From positions 620,001 to 684,000 of the forward strand of contig NZ_LT629743.1 in assembly GCF_900105095.1 (NCBI RefSeq): DNA of 64,000 bases, written 5' to 3'. Shown here piece by piece: positions 38,958 through 47,853 of the stretch; the stretch's first letter is position 1; each line of letters begins with the position of its first letter. Under the pieces are notes generated by a model. That model had not been told where the DNA came from, searched no databases, and was given only the letters and a program-made list of their open reading frames with translations. This DNA is from Erythrobacter sp. HL-111. Its GTDB lineage: Bacteria > Pseudomonadota > Alphaproteobacteria > Sphingomonadales > Sphingomonadaceae. A program made the translations under genes and the position numbers.

Positions 38958-38998
38958 CTTCGGGGGCGCTGTCGCGGGCCCTCTCGTGAAGGGCAATA

Positions 38999-39016
38999 CT
39001 TGACGCTGACGTAAAG
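38999..39016. promoter_or_regulatory. LiuR-like MerR operator/promoter
   Basis: CTTGACGCTGACGTAAAG is an imperfect 18-base inverted repeat (CTTnACG ... CGTnAAG) located 20 bases before the ATG of the MerR gene. It resembles the TTGACGTnnACGTAAA-type sites bound by LiuR/MerR regulators of branched-chain and fatty-acid oxidation. It contains a TTGACG hexamer usable as a -35 box, as in MerR-type promoters. Self-regulation is inferred. Confidence 0.5.
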
Positions 39017-39035
39017 GGAAGGTAGGGAGCGGGGC

Positions 39036-39518
39036 ATGGTAACCGCACCGGCCCGCAAGACCGCTTCGCCGACGACCGCGTCCAAGCTCCCTGCCGAAAG
39101 CGAGCAGCGCCGCAGCAGCGCGCATCTCGACCGGCCGGACAAGCACGCGCGCGAACAATATTCCATTTCGGACCTCACGTCCGAATTCGGGTGCACCGCG
39201 CGCGCCCTGCGCTTCTACGAGGACGAGGGCCTGATCAGCCCGGCGCGCGTGGGGCTCACCCGGGTCTATTCCAAACGCGACCGGGCGCGGCTCGCGTGGA
39301 TCATGCGGGCCAAGAATGTCGGCTTCTCGCTTACCGAGATCCGCGAGATGATCGACCTCTACGACCTCGACGACGGCCGCGTCGAACAGCGCCGCGTCAC
39401 GATCGAGAAATGCCGCGAGCATATCGCGAAGCTGAAGGCCCAGCGCGCCGACATCGATTCCTCGATCAGGGATCTCACCGAATTCGTCGCCGAGATCGAA
39501 AAACTCGACCTCGGCTGA
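39036..39518 (+). CDS. MerR-family regulator (LiuR-like)
   Basis: A 160-residue regulator. A 40-residue disordered N-terminus precedes the MerR helix-turn-helix YSISDLTSEFGCTARALRFYEDEGLISPAR (core TARALRFYEDEGLI). Then come GLTRVYSKRDRARLAWIMRAKNVGFSL and a C-terminal coiled coil for dimerisation with EQRRVTIEKCREHIAKLKAQ. Lack of a Cys-rich tail argues against metal sensing. Its position directly before an acyl-CoA dehydrogenase (47-base gap) points to control of acyl-CoA degradation. Confidence 0.88.
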   Translation: MVTAPARKTASPTTASKLPAESEQRRSSAHLDRPDKHAREQYSISDLTSEFGCTARALRFYEDEGLISPARVGLTRVYSKRDRARLAWIMRAKNVGFSLTEIREMIDLYDLDDGRVEQRRVTIEKCREHIAKLKAQRADIDSSIRDLTEFVAEIEKLDLG

Positions 39519-39565
39519 GGAACACCCCCGAACCCCGCCACCCCGCTTACGAAGGGATCAAAGCG

Positions 39566-41371
39566 ATGCCGACCTATACCGCCCCGACCCGCGACACGCG
39601 TTTCGTCGTCAACGAGATGCTCGACCTTGCCAGCTACGGCAACCTGCCCGGTTTCGAGAACGCCACGCCCGACATGATCGACACGGTCATCAACGAGGCG
39701 GGCAAGTTCTGCGCCGAGGTGCTCGCGCCGCTCAACCAGGTCGGCGACGAACATGGCTGCACCCGCCACGAGGACGGCTCGGTCACCACGCCTCCCGGTT
39801 TCAAGGAAGCCTATGACGCCTATGTCGAAAGCGGGTGGGGTACGATCGCCAAGCCCGTCGAATATGGCGGGCAGGGCCTGCCGCACGTGCTCGGCTTCGT
39901 GATCGAGGAATTCACCGGCACCGCGAACCAGGCCTTCGCGATGTACCCCGGCCTCACCAACGGCGCGACCGCCGCGATCGAGGCGGCGGGTTCGCAGGAA
40001 CAGAAGGACATGTACCTGCCCAAGATGATCTCGGGCGAATGGTCGGGCACGATGAACCTGACCGAGCCGCATTGCGGGACCGATCTCGGCATGATCCGGA
40101 CCAGGGCCGAGCCGAACGAGGACGGTTCCTATTCGATCACCGGGACCAAGATCTTCATCTCGGCGGGCGAACACGACCTCACCAGCAACATCATCCACCT
40201 CGTCCTCGCCAAGACTCCGGGCGCGCCCGACAGTTCGAAGGGCATCTCGCTGTTCATCGTGCCCAAGTACATTCTGGATGAAAACGGCGAGCCGGGTGAG
40301 CGCAACGGCGTTTCCTGCGGTTCGATCGAGAAGAAGATGGGCATCCACGGCAATGCGACCTGCGTGCTCAACTACGACGGCGCCAAGGGCTGGATGGTCG
40401 GCGAGGAAAACAGGGGCCTGGCCGCGATGTTCGTCATGATGAACGCGGCGCGGCTCGGCGTGGGCCTGCAGGGCCTCGCCCAGGCCGAGGTCGCCTACCA
40501 GAACGCCGTCACCTACGCGCTCGACCGGCGCCAGGGCCGCGCCCTGACCGGGCCGAAGGACACGCATGAGAAAGCCGATCCGATCTTCGTCCACCCCGAC
40601 GTGCGCCGGATGCTGATGGACGCCAAGGTCTTCAACGAGGGGATGCGCGCGCTGTGCCTGTGGGGCGCCCTGCAAGTGGACCTCACGCACAAGGCCCAGA
40701 CGCAGGAGGAGCGCGAGGAAGCCGACATGCTGATCGGCCTGATGACCCCGGTCATCAAGGGCTACGGCACCGACAAGGGCTACGACATCGCGAACAACAT
40801 GCAGCAGGTCTATGGCGGGCACGGCTACGTCAGGGAATGGGGCATGGAACAATTCGTGCGCGATAGCCGGATCGCCATGATCTACGAAGGCACCAATGGC
40901 GTGCAGGCGATGGACCTGTGCGGCCGCAAGCTCCCGGCCAAGGGCGGCAAGGCGATCCAGAAGTTCTTCGCCGTGATCGACGAGGAAATCGCCAGCGTGA
41001 AGGGCGACGAGACCCTCGCCCCCATCGCCACCGCGCTCGAAAAGGCGCTGGGCGAGCAGAAGGCGGCGACCATGTGGTTCATGCAGAACGCGATGCAGAA
41101 CCCCAACCACCTCGGCGCGGGCGCGCATCACTACATGCACATCATGGGCATCGTGACGCTGGGCTTCATGTGGCTCAAGATGGCGAAGGTCGCGCAGGAC
41201 GCGCTCGCGGGGGATCCGTCGGACAGGGCGTTCTACGAGGCCAAGCTCACCTCGGCGGCCTATTACGCCGAACGCTGGCTGCCCGATGCGGGCGCGCTGC
41301 GGCGCAAGCTCGAGGCGGGCAGCGAGAACATGATGAAGCTGACCGAGGAAGCCTTCGCCACCGCCGCCTGA
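39566..41371 (+). CDS. acyl-CoA dehydrogenase (long, DmdC/FadE-like class)
   Basis: FAD enzyme that oxidises acyl-CoA thioesters to enoyl-CoA. At 601 residues it belongs to the longer subgroup that includes 3-methylmercaptopropionyl-CoA dehydrogenases. Motifs: MNLTEPHCGTDLGMIRTRA (FAD site), YSITGTKIFISAGEHD, YGGHGYVREWGMEQFVRDSRIAMIYEGTNGVQA by its core IYEGTNGVQA with the likely catalytic Glu441, and a C-terminal extension with AGAHHYMHIMG. The substrate cannot be set from sequence. It is cotranscribed with the MerR gene and followed by a terminator. Confidence 0.93.
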   Translation: MPTYTAPTRDTRFVVNEMLDLASYGNLPGFENATPDMIDTVINEAGKFCAEVLAPLNQVGDEHGCTRHEDGSVTTPPGFKEAYDAYVESGWGTIAKPVEYGGQGLPHVLGFVIEEFTGTANQAFAMYPGLTNGATAAIEAAGSQEQKDMYLPKMISGEWSGTMNLTEPHCGTDLGMIRTRAEPNEDGSYSITGTKIFISAGEHDLTSNIIHLVLAKTPGAPDSSKGISLFIVPKYILDENGEPGERNGVSCGSIEKKMGIHGNATCVLNYDGAKGWMVGEENRGLAAMFVMMNAARLGVGLQGLAQAEVAYQNAVTYALDRRQGRALTGPKDTHEKADPIFVHPDVRRMLMDAKVFNEGMRALCLWGALQVDLTHKAQTQEEREEADMLIGLMTPVIKGYGTDKGYDIANNMQQVYGGHGYVREWGMEQFVRDSRIAMIYEGTNGVQAMDLCGRKLPAKGGKAIQKFFAVIDEEIASVKGDETLAPIATALEKALGEQKAATMWFMQNAMQNPNHLGAGAHHYMHIMGIVTLGFMWLKMAKVAQDALAGDPSDRAFYEAKLTSAAYYAERWLPDAGALRRKLEAGSENMMKLTEEAFATAA

Positions 41372-41402
41372 GGCGGACGCTTTCCGCGCAAGGAACAGCA
41401 AG

Positions 41403-41432
41403 GCGGCCACCCCGTTCGCGCGGGGTGGCCGC
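41403..41432 (+). terminator. terminator hairpin after the acyl-CoA dehydrogenase gene
   Basis: Perfect 12-base arms GCGGCCACCCCG / CGGGGTGGCCGC with a TTCGCG loop, followed by TTGCCTTTG. The T-rich tract is weak but the stem is very stable. Confidence 0.75.
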
Positions 41433-41464
41433 TTGCCTTTGCGCTTGCGAACGGGCGAGACGGG

Positions 41465-41929
41465 TTATTCGTGCATCTTCAGCATCCGCTGCGATCCCGC
41501 CTTGATCCGCGGGGCCGCGGCGGCGGCCGCCGCCACCCGTTCGGCAAGGGTGGTGCCCTTCGTCGCGCCCCGGCTCGCGCTGCGGGGAGGTGCGGGGGCT
41601 GCCGGGGGCGGCGGGGTCACAGGTACAACGGGTGCAGGGTCCGGCTGCGGGGCCGGGGGCGCTTCATGCGGTAGCGCGGCGGCGGGCGCAGGGGCAGCGA
41701 CGGGAGCGGCGGGCGGCGCGGGCGCGGGCGCGGCGGCAGTCGGCTCGTCCGGGCCGGCAGCGGCGAGGATCTTCTCCGCCACCTCCTCGATCGAACCGAC
41801 CACCAGCAGCGGTTGCCCCCCGACGATGCCGACGCTGGTCTGGCCGTTCTCGGCGGTCCGCAACCAGGCGACGTTCTCGGCCACGACGAGGTAATTCCCG
41901 CCGCGCGATTCGAGCTTGATGAATTTCAT
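41465..41929 (-). CDS. hypothetical protein with FlbD-like N-terminus and Pro/Ala linker
   Basis: A 154-residue protein. The first 55 residues (MKFIKLESRGGNYLVVAENV then QTSVGIVGGQPLLVVGSIEEVAEKI) form a small beta-rich module that resembles the FlbD/YlzI type of short proteins. A 55-residue Ala/Pro linker follows. The end is a basic, predicted helical tail (TLAERVAAAAAAAPRIKAGSQRMLKMHE). No signal peptide is seen. The role is unknown. It is convergent with the acyl-CoA dehydrogenase gene, separated by that gene's terminator. Confidence 0.6.
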   Translation of the reverse strand: MKFIKLESRGGNYLVVAENVAWLRTAENGQTSVGIVGGQPLLVVGSIEEVAEKILAAAGPDEPTAAAPAPAPPAAPVAAPAPAAALPHEAPPAPQPDPAPVVPVTPPPPAAPAPPRSASRGATKGTTLAERVAAAAAAAPRIKAGSQRMLKMHE

Positions 41930-42066
41930 GGGCGCAGGTCCCGGCAGGCTAGATTCGAATGGGCCATGTCTCGCCCCGATGCCTAGCGCCAGCGGGTTAA
42001 GGAAAGGGCCAATCCGGCTCGAAGAATTCGCCCTGTCGCCGCGATTGGTGCCGCAGCCGCCGAGGA

Positions 42067-42702
42067 TCAGGGCCGTTCGGTCCGGTTGAGCACCAGCAGC
42101 AGGCGCGGGCCGGGCGAGGTCGCGATCGGGGGCGAACGGTGGATCGCGGGGTGCTCGCTCGCCAACCGGCCCTTGAAGATGCCGACATCGCCCGCCGCCA
42201 TCCGGTTGATCCGGCGCGGTTCGCCGCCTTCGCGCAGGCGCGCCGCGTCCGCGCTTTCGAGCCACTGCGTGCCCGGTCCGACATAGGTCGTGATCAGCCG
42301 GGCGACGACGTAATCGGCGTGGAACTTGCGGCAGGAATCGCTCGTGACGACCTCGAGCCGGAGTTCGAGGCGTTCGATCCCGAGCGCCGAGCAGAACAGC
42401 CCGGCCAGGAGCGAGACATCGTCGGTCAGGGCGCGGTGGAGATGCGGAGCGGCGAAGCCGTTCCGCGCGAGAGCCTGCGCGAATCGGTCCGCAAGAGCGG
42501 CGCGTTCGGTGTCGAAGCGGATATCGGCCGGTTCGCCAGCGAGAAGCGGGCTCCAGTCGATCACTGCACGGCGCTGCCAGATGGCGAGGTTGCTGTCCGC
42601 ATCGCGCACCCGCCCGAGCACCGAGGGAGCGGTGGAAAGGACAGCCTGCGGGAGCGGCGCAGCGCTTTCGGGCGCGCATGGGGCAACCTGTTCGGAGATC
42701 AT
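42067..42702 (-). CDS. DUF1826 domain protein
   Basis: A 211-residue protein of the DUF1826 family. Members often sit in Zur (zinc) regulons and have a cupin/dioxygenase-like pattern. Here FHADYVVARLITTYVGPGTQWLE carries a His-x-Asp pair (His-Ala-Asp) and a later HRSPPIA supplies another His, consistent with a 2-oxoglutarate/Fe-type metal centre. RLLLVLNR closes the domain. No biochemical function is established. It is divergent from a MerC-like gene across a 79-base gap holding a Zur-like palindrome. Confidence 0.82.
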   Translation of the reverse strand: MISEQVAPCAPESAAPLPQAVLSTAPSVLGRVRDADSNLAIWQRRAVIDWSPLLAGEPADIRFDTERAALADRFAQALARNGFAAPHLHRALTDDVSLLAGLFCSALGIERLELRLEVVTSDSCRKFHADYVVARLITTYVGPGTQWLESADAARLREGGEPRRINRMAAGDVGIFKGRLASEHPAIHRSPPIATSPGPRLLLVLNRTERP

Positions 42703-42728
42703 CGTCAATGCAGTGCCTTTGCGAGCTT

Positions 42729-42747
42729 GATGTAACGTTGTAACATC
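42729..42747. promoter_or_regulatory. Zur-like palindromic operator
   Basis: GATGTAACGTTGTAACATC is an imperfect 19-base inverted repeat with identical outer arms (GATGT / ACATC), resembling alphaproteobacterial Zur boxes of the type GTTATnnnATAAC. It sits midway between the divergent DUF1826 and MerC-like starts (27 and 34 bases away), where it could repress both. Confidence 0.55.
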
Positions 42748-42781
42748 GCTAGCCCGATGCGACACGACTTGCAAGGACGCC

Positions 42782-43165
42782 ATGAAAAACGCCGCCGGAA
42801 CCCGCCTGCTCGATCGCTTCGGCATTGCCCTGTCGGGCCTTTGCCTCGTCCATTGCCTCGCCCTTCCGGTCGCGCTCGCCTTGCTCCCGGTGCTTTCGGC
42901 GAGCGCGCTCGGGCGCGTTGCGGAAGCGGAATGGCTCCACGCCGTCCTGCTCGTCCCGGTGGTGCTGGTAAGCGGGTGGGTGCTCGGCCGGCGGGCCATC
43001 GCCGTGCGCTGGCTCGGCCCGATCCTGCTGCTGGCGTTCGGCGCGATGGGGGGCGCGTTGCTCGTCGGCGAAGAATGGCAGGAACAGGCCCTGACCATCG
43101 GCGGGGCGAGCCTGCTGATCCTCGCGCACGCGGTCAACCTGCGCGCGCGGGCGCTCGAAGCCTAG
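42782..43165 (+). CDS. MerC-domain inner-membrane protein
   Basis: A 127-residue protein with four hydrophobic segments. The first contains the MerC-type motif SGLCLVHCLALPVALALLP, with a cysteine pair (Cys21 and Cys25 in LCLVHC) typical of metal-binding MerC proteins. No mer genes or MerR-type mercury regulator are near, so mercury transport is unlikely. Partnership with DUF1826 and the Zur-like site suggests a role in zinc homeostasis; this is inference. Confidence 0.8.
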   Translation: MKNAAGTRLLDRFGIALSGLCLVHCLALPVALALLPVLSASALGRVAEAEWLHAVLLVPVVLVSGWVLGRRAIAVRWLGPILLLAFGAMGGALLVGEEWQEQALTIGGASLLILAHAVNLRARALEA

Positions 43166-43189
43166 CGCGCCGCCTGCGCCCTGCAGCGC

Positions 43190-44110
43190 CTATTCCACCG
43201 GCAGGAAGTCCGGCACCGAAAGATAGCGTTCGCCCGTGTCGTAGTTGAAGCCCATGATCCGCGCGCCTTCGGGAAGGTCGGGCAGCTTCTGCGCGATCGC
43301 GGCGAGCGTGGCACCGGACGAAATGCCGACGAGCATCCCCTCCTCGCGCGCGGCGCGGCGGGCCATTTCCCTCGCATCGTCGGCCGCGACGGCGATTGCC
43401 CCGTCGATCGCGTCGGTGTGGAGGTTGTCCGGGATGAAGCCCGCTCCGATGCCCTGGATCGGGTGCGGGCCGGGCTCTCCGCCGTTGATGACGGGGGAGG
43501 CTTCGGGTTCGACCGCATAGGCCTTGAAGGAGGGCCAGACCTTCTTCAGTTCTTCGGCGCAGGCGGTGAGGTGGCCGCCGGTGCCGACGCCGGTGATCAT
43601 CACGTCGATCGGGGACTCCGCGAAATCCCGCAGGATTTCCTGCGCCGTGGTGCGCGCGTGCACGGCGACGTTCGCGGGATTCTCGAACTGGGCGGGGCTC
43701 CACGCGCCCTCGGTTTCCTCGACGAGTTCGGCGGCGCGTTCGATCGCGCCCTTCATGCCCTTTTCCTTCGGCGTGAGGTCGAAAGTCGCGCCATAGGCGA
43801 GCATCAGGCGGCGCCGTTCGACCGACATCGATTCGGGCATGACGAGGACCAGCCGGTAACCCTTGACCGCGGCGACCATGGCCAGCCCGATCCCCGTGTT
43901 TCCGCTGGTCGGCTCGATGATGGTCCCGCCGGGCCTGAGCTTGCCCGAAGCCTCCGCGTCCTCGACCATGGCGAGCGCGATGCGGTCCTTGATCGAGCCG
44001 CCGGGATTGGCGCGTTCGGACTTCACCCACACCTCGTGATCGGGGAAAAGCCGCGACAGGCGGATGTGGGGGGTGCCGCCGATGGTTTCGAGGATATTGG
44101 CTGCTTTCAT
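43190..44110 (-). CDS. cysK: cysteine synthase A
   Basis: PLP enzyme that makes cysteine from O-acetylserine and sulfide. It is 306 residues. The PLP lysine is Lys41 in [21 protein letters not shown] binds substrate, [10 protein letters not shown] binds the PLP phosphate, and SSGATLAA closes the site. It is one base downstream of an MFS transporter gene on the same strand, so the two are cotranscribed; a thiol or cysteine-related export role for the transporter is conceivable. Confidence 0.96.
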   Translation of the reverse strand: MKAANILETIGGTPHIRLSRLFPDHEVWVKSERANPGGSIKDRIALAMVEDAEASGKLRPGGTIIEPTSGNTGIGLAMVAAVKGYRLVLVMPESMSVERRRLMLAYGATFDLTPKEKGMKGAIERAAELVEETEGAWSPAQFENPANVAVHARTTAQEILRDFAESPIDVMITGVGTGGHLTACAEELKKVWPSFKAYAVEPEASPVINGGEPGPHPIQGIGAGFIPDNLHTDAIDGAIAVAADDAREMARRAAREEGMLVGISSGATLAAIAQKLPDLPEGARIMGFNYDTGERYLSVPDFLPVE

Positions 44111-44111
44111 G

Positions 44112-45416
44112 TCAGGCCTCCTGTGTTTTCTTGTCCGGTTCGCCTTCTAGCAGGTCCGCGGGCGGATCGAAGGTCCTGGTCGTGACGAGCACGGGGAACA
44201 GCCGCGCCCACAGCGCGACCGTCGCGACCGCTCCCGCTCCGCCGGCGACGACCGCGGCGACGGGGCCGATCAGGAAGGCGAGCGTGCCGGAGAAGAAATC
44301 GCCGCCTTCGTTCGACGCGCTGATGGTGAGCAGGCTGACCGAGGACACGCGCCCGCGCTTGTCGTCGGGGGTGTGGAGCTGGATCAGGGACTGGCGGATA
44401 TAGACGCTGAACATGTCCGCCGCGCCGACGATGACGAGCATGGCAAGCGAAAGCGGCATCGAGGTCGAAAGCCCGAACACGATGGTGGCGAGCCCGAACA
44501 CCGCAACCGCGCCGAGCATCTTTGGCCCGACATCGGAATGGATCGGGCGGAAGGAGAACCACGCCGCGGTGATCGCCGCGCCGATGGCGGGGGCCATGGC
44601 GAGCTGGCTGAGCCCGGTTTCGCCCACCTCGAGGATGTCGCGCGCATAGACCGGGAAGAGCGCGGTGGCGCCCGCCAGGAAGACCGCGGCAAGGTCGAGC
44701 GTGATCGCCCCCAGCACCATCTTGTTGTTCACGACATAGCGCAGCCCGTCGATGATCGCGCCGATCGGCCGCTGGTCCTTGCGCACCGCGGGCTGGGGCA
44801 CGCGCGAGATGAAGGAAAGGGCGGCAGCGGATACCGCGAACAGGCCGGCGGCGACCGTGTAGGGCAGGTGCGGCTCGATCGCGAAGAGGTAGCCGCCGAT
44901 CGCGGGCCCGCCGATCATGCCGACCTGCCACGCGATCGAGGACAGGGCGATGGCCGTCGGCAGGATCGCCCTTGGCACGAGGTTCGGGGCGAGGGCGGAC
45001 AGAGCCGGTCCGGCAAAGCCGCGCGCCACGCCGAGCACGATGGCGACCGCATAGAGGATCGGCAGCCCGATCGCCCCGCTCGCCGTCGCCCAGGCGAGCA
45101 CGCCCGCACAGGCGAGCTGCAAGAGCACGGTCAGCCGCCCCAGCGCGCGGCGGTCGAACCGGTCGGCGGCCAGACCGGAAAAAGGCGTCAGCGCGAACAG
45201 CGGCAGGAACTGGAACAGGCCGATTAGCGCGAGCTGGCCCGAGGCTTCCGGGATGCCCATCCCCGCATCGCGCGCGATATTGTAGGTCTGCCACCCGATG
45301 ATCAGCATCATCGCATAGCCCCCCAGCGTCATGGCGAGGCGACTTACCCAGTAGGCGCGGAAATTGGGGACCCGGAAGGGGTGCGTGGCAGGATTCTCGG
45401 TCACGCCCTCGCCCAT
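44112..45416 (-). CDS. MFS transporter (EntS-like)
   Basis: A 434-residue inner-membrane protein of the MFS_3/EntS subgroup. [27 protein letters not shown] opens the first span (motif W-x-S). [17 protein letters not shown] is the cytoplasmic loop motif (G-x-x-x-D-R-x-x-R-R). [12 protein letters not shown] is the matching loop of the second half. About 11-12 hydrophobic segments are seen. The substrate is unknown; relatives export siderophores or drugs. It lies just upstream of cysK. An internal GTG at 45404 is an alternative start. Confidence 0.85.
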   Translation of the reverse strand: MGEGVTENPATHPFRVPNFRAYWVSRLAMTLGGYAMMLIIGWQTYNIARDAGMGIPEASGQLALIGLFQFLPLFALTPFSGLAADRFDRRALGRLTVLLQLACAGVLAWATASGAIGLPILYAVAIVLGVARGFAGPALSALAPNLVPRAILPTAIALSSIAWQVGMIGGPAIGGYLFAIEPHLPYTVAAGLFAVSAAALSFISRVPQPAVRKDQRPIGAIIDGLRYVVNNKMVLGAITLDLAAVFLAGATALFPVYARDILEVGETGLSQLAMAPAIGAAITAAWFSFRPIHSDVGPKMLGAVAVFGLATIVFGLSTSMPLSLAMLVIVGAADMFSVYIRQSLIQLHTPDDKRGRVSSVSLLTISASNEGGDFFSGTLAFLIGPVAAVVAGGAGAVATVALWARLFPVLVTTRTFDPPADLLEGEPDKKTQEA

Positions 45417-45485
45417 GACAGGCGCGGGCGAACCTGCCAAGCGAGCGCTGCCGGCAGGCATTCAGGCGCGGGCTTTCCCTGCATC

Positions 45486-45509
45486 AGGCCCCTGCCTTCG
45501 CAGGCACCC
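45486..45509. repeat. degenerate PAxAGT-type hairpin
   Basis: CCTGC-CTTC-GCAGG (45491-45504) with weak flanking pairs resembles a single, eroded unit of the repeat family seen at 32119-32138. It lies between the MFS and PilZ genes. Confidence 0.4.
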
Positions 45510-45529
45510 CGGGCGCGCCGGAAAGGGGG

Positions 45530-45868
45530 TCAACGCCCCCGGCGCAGGCGCGGATTGGGCTGCAGCGTGTCGATGATCGCGATGAAATCGTCGAGGCGGA
45601 TGATCCGTTCAAACTGGAAGCCCGCGCGAACGTCGCGGGTCCAGATGCAATAGGCTTCGATCCGGCCCACGACCGGCAGGCGGATGATGATCCGGTCGCC
45701 GCGCGCCAGGCTGTGCGCGTCGTCCACCATGAAGCCGTGCGCCGACAGGTTGCAGACATGAAGGTTGAGGTCGCCGTGCTGGAAATGCTCGACGATCACC
45801 GGGAAATCGACCGGATGGCGCGCCGCGCGGCGCATGTCTGTAACGCTCAGATTCGCTCCGACGGACAC
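45530..45868 (-). CDS. PilZ-domain protein (c-di-GMP receptor)
   Basis: A 112-residue single-domain PilZ protein. The c-di-GMP motifs are complete: RRAAR (R13-x-x-x-R17) and NLSAHG (N40-x-S42-x-x-G45), followed by GDRIIIRLPVVGRIEAYCIW typical of the PilZ barrel. It should change conformation on binding c-di-GMP and act on an unknown partner. It stands alone between genes for a transporter and tyrS. Confidence 0.9.
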   Translation of the reverse strand: MSVGANLSVTDMRRAARHPVDFPVIVEHFQHGDLNLHVCNLSAHGFMVDDAHSLARGDRIIIRLPVVGRIEAYCIWTRDVRAGFQFERIIRLDDFIAIIDTLQPNPRLRRGR

Positions 45869-45984
45869 GGCGCCCTTTCCTCCGCTGGATTTCGCGAGGC
45901 TTTCCTAATGGGAGATAAAGGCTGACATTTGGTAAAGCCCGAGGGTTACGTGGGCTTAACACTGTGCCCTGCGACCGCCCGATT

Positions 45985-47223
45985 TCAACGGGTTACCAGG
46001 CCATGCTTCTTCTTGCCGAGGCTCAGCCGCAGGCTCGTGCCCGCCGCTGGCAGAACGAGAAAGCCGGGGTCGCTCACCGTCTCCCCGTCGAGCTTCACCG
46101 CGCCCTCGGCGAGCTTGCGCTTCGCCTCGCCGCCCGAGGCGGTGAAGCCGATCTGCGTCAGCACCGCGCCGATCCGCATCCCTTCCTCGCCCACGGCAAG
46201 GCTAGGCAGGTCCTCGCCCGCGCCGCCCGCGAAGGTTTCGCGCGCGGTCGTCTCCGCCGCGCGCGCCGCCTCCTCGCCGCGCACCAGTTTCGTCACCTCG
46301 TTCGCGAGGACGATCTTGGCCGCGTTTATCTCCGCCCCCTCGAGCGCTTCGAGCCGCGCGATCTCGTCCAGCGGCAGGTCGGTGAACAGCCGCAGGAAGC
46401 GCCCCACGTCGCGGTCGTCGGTGTTGCGCCAGTACTGCCAGAAATCATAGGCGGGAAGCTGGTCCTCGTTGAGCCACACCGCGCCCGCCGCGGTCTTGCC
46501 CATCTTCGCCCCGTCGGCGGTGGTGAGCAGCGGCGTCGTCAGGCCGAACAGCTCGCGCCCTTCCATCCGCCGGGCGAGTTCCAACCCGTTGACGATGTTC
46601 CCCCACTGGTCGCTCCCCCCCATCTGCAAACGGCAATCATGGCGCCGCGCGAGTTCGAGGAAGTCGTAGGCCTGCAGGATCATGTAGTTGAATTCGAGGA
46701 AGGTCAGCGGCTGTTCGCGTTCGAGCCGGAGGTTCACCGAATCGAAGGTGAGCATCCGGTTGATCGTGAAATGCGGGCCGACATCGCGCAGGAGGTCGAT
46801 ATAGCCGAGGGTGGAAAGCCATTCGTCGTTGTTGACCATCACCGCGTCGCCCGGTCCCTCGCCGAAGGTCAGCAGGCGCTCGAACACGGTGAAGATCGAG
46901 GCGATGTTGGCTTCGATCACCTGCGGCGTGAGCAGCTTGCGGCTCTCGTCCTTGCCGGAAGGGTCGCCGATCTTGGTCGTGCCGCCGCCCATCACCACGA
47001 TCGGCTTGTGCCCGGCCTGCTGCAGGCGGCGCAGCATCATGATCTGGACGAGGCTGCCGACATGAAGGCTCGGCGCGGTCGCGTCGAAGCCGATATAGCC
47101 GGGCACCACCTGCTTTGCCGCAAGCGCATCGAGCCCGGCGGCGTCGGTGACCTGGTGGATGTAGCCGCGCTCGTCCAGCAGGCGCAGTAGGTCGGAGGTG
47201 TAGTTGGCAGTGCCCGTGTTCAT
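45985..47223 (-). CDS. tyrS: tyrosyl-tRNA synthetase
   Basis: Charges tRNA-Tyr. It is 412 residues. The class I signatures are HVGS (54-57, the HIGH motif) and KMGKT (240-244, the KMSKS motif). [11 protein letters not shown] lies between them and an S4-type RNA-binding domain closes the protein ([30 protein letters not shown] by its core [10 protein letters not shown]). The start is the ATG at 47223. Confidence 0.98.
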   Translation of the reverse strand: MNTGTANYTSDLLRLLDERGYIHQVTDAAGLDALAAKQVVPGYIGFDATAPSLHVGSLVQIMMLRRLQQAGHKPIVVMGGGTTKIGDPSGKDESRKLLTPQVIEANIASIFTVFERLLTFGEGPGDAVMVNNDEWLSTLGYIDLLRDVGPHFTINRMLTFDSVNLRLEREQPLTFLEFNYMILQAYDFLELARRHDCRLQMGGSDQWGNIVNGLELARRMEGRELFGLTTPLLTTADGAKMGKTAAGAVWLNEDQLPAYDFWQYWRNTDDRDVGRFLRLFTDLPLDEIARLEALEGAEINAAKIVLANEVTKLVRGEEAARAAETTARETFAGGAGEDLPSLAVGEEGMRIGAVLTQIGFTASGGEAKRKLAEGAVKLDGETVSDPGFLVLPAAGTSLRLSLGKKKHGLVTR

Positions 47224-47313
47224 GGCGGGGGCGCTTATCAGCGCTTGCCGCGATCGCCTAGAGCCTTGCGCGCGGGCCTTGCGTGATGCGGGCGCTGTGG
47301 CATCAGGGGCGGA

Positions 47314-47841
47314 ATGATCCCCCTGATGCTCCACCGCACCTGCGACCTCGGCCCGGTGCGCGCCGTCCTGGCCCGTGTCGCCGCGACCGAAACCGGTTGC
47401 GAGGCCGAATTCCGGCTCGAGGGCGGGCTCGGCGGCGTGGTCCTGCCCGGCGCCGGACCTTCGGTCCGCACCGACGATCTGTGGAAATCGACCTGTTTCG
47501 AGATCTTCTGGCAGGGCATCGGGGAAGAGGGTTACCGCGAATTCAACCTCGCGCCCTCGGGCCGCTGGGCCGCGTATGATTTCGACCGCTACCGCGAGGG
47601 AATGCGCGAGGCGCCGGTCGATGCCGTCGCAGTATCCTGCGCGCATTCGGCCAGCGACGGGGCGGGGGTGCTGGTGCTGAAAGCGAACCTCGCAGCCGAT
47701 CTCGCCAGCCCGGCGCAGGTGGGGCTGAGCGCGGTGATCGAACACGCCTCCGGCGGCCTGCAGTACTGGGCGCTCGCCTTCCCGCCGGGACCGCCCGATT
47801 TCCATTCCGAAGCCTGCCGCCAGTTGATCGTCGAGCGCTAA
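47314..47841 (+). CDS. DOMON-like domain protein
   Basis: A 175-residue protein of the DOMON-like type found in sphingomonads. Landmarks: [40 protein letters not shown] (core [16 protein letters not shown]), and [14 protein letters not shown]. This beta-sandwich fold in other proteins binds haem or sugars, but residues for either are not evident. No signal peptide is seen, so it is probably cytoplasmic. Divergent from tyrS with 90 bases between starts. Confidence 0.8.
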   Translation: MIPLMLHRTCDLGPVRAVLARVAATETGCEAEFRLEGGLGGVVLPGAGPSVRTDDLWKSTCFEIFWQGIGEEGYREFNLAPSGRWAAYDFDRYREGMREAPVDAVAVSCAHSASDGAGVLVLKANLAADLASPAQVGLSAVIEHASGGLQYWALAFPPGPPDFHSEACRQLIVER

Positions 47842-47853
47842 GGCCCGAGCGCT

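Noticed and set aside
39036..39518. MerR gene as a metal sensor
   Set aside because: It lacks the cysteines of metal-sensing MerR proteins and precedes an acyl-CoA dehydrogenase.
42782..43165. MerC-like gene as mercury resistance
   Set aside because: No merA, merT, merP or mercury-type merR is present; the neighbour and operator point to zinc instead.
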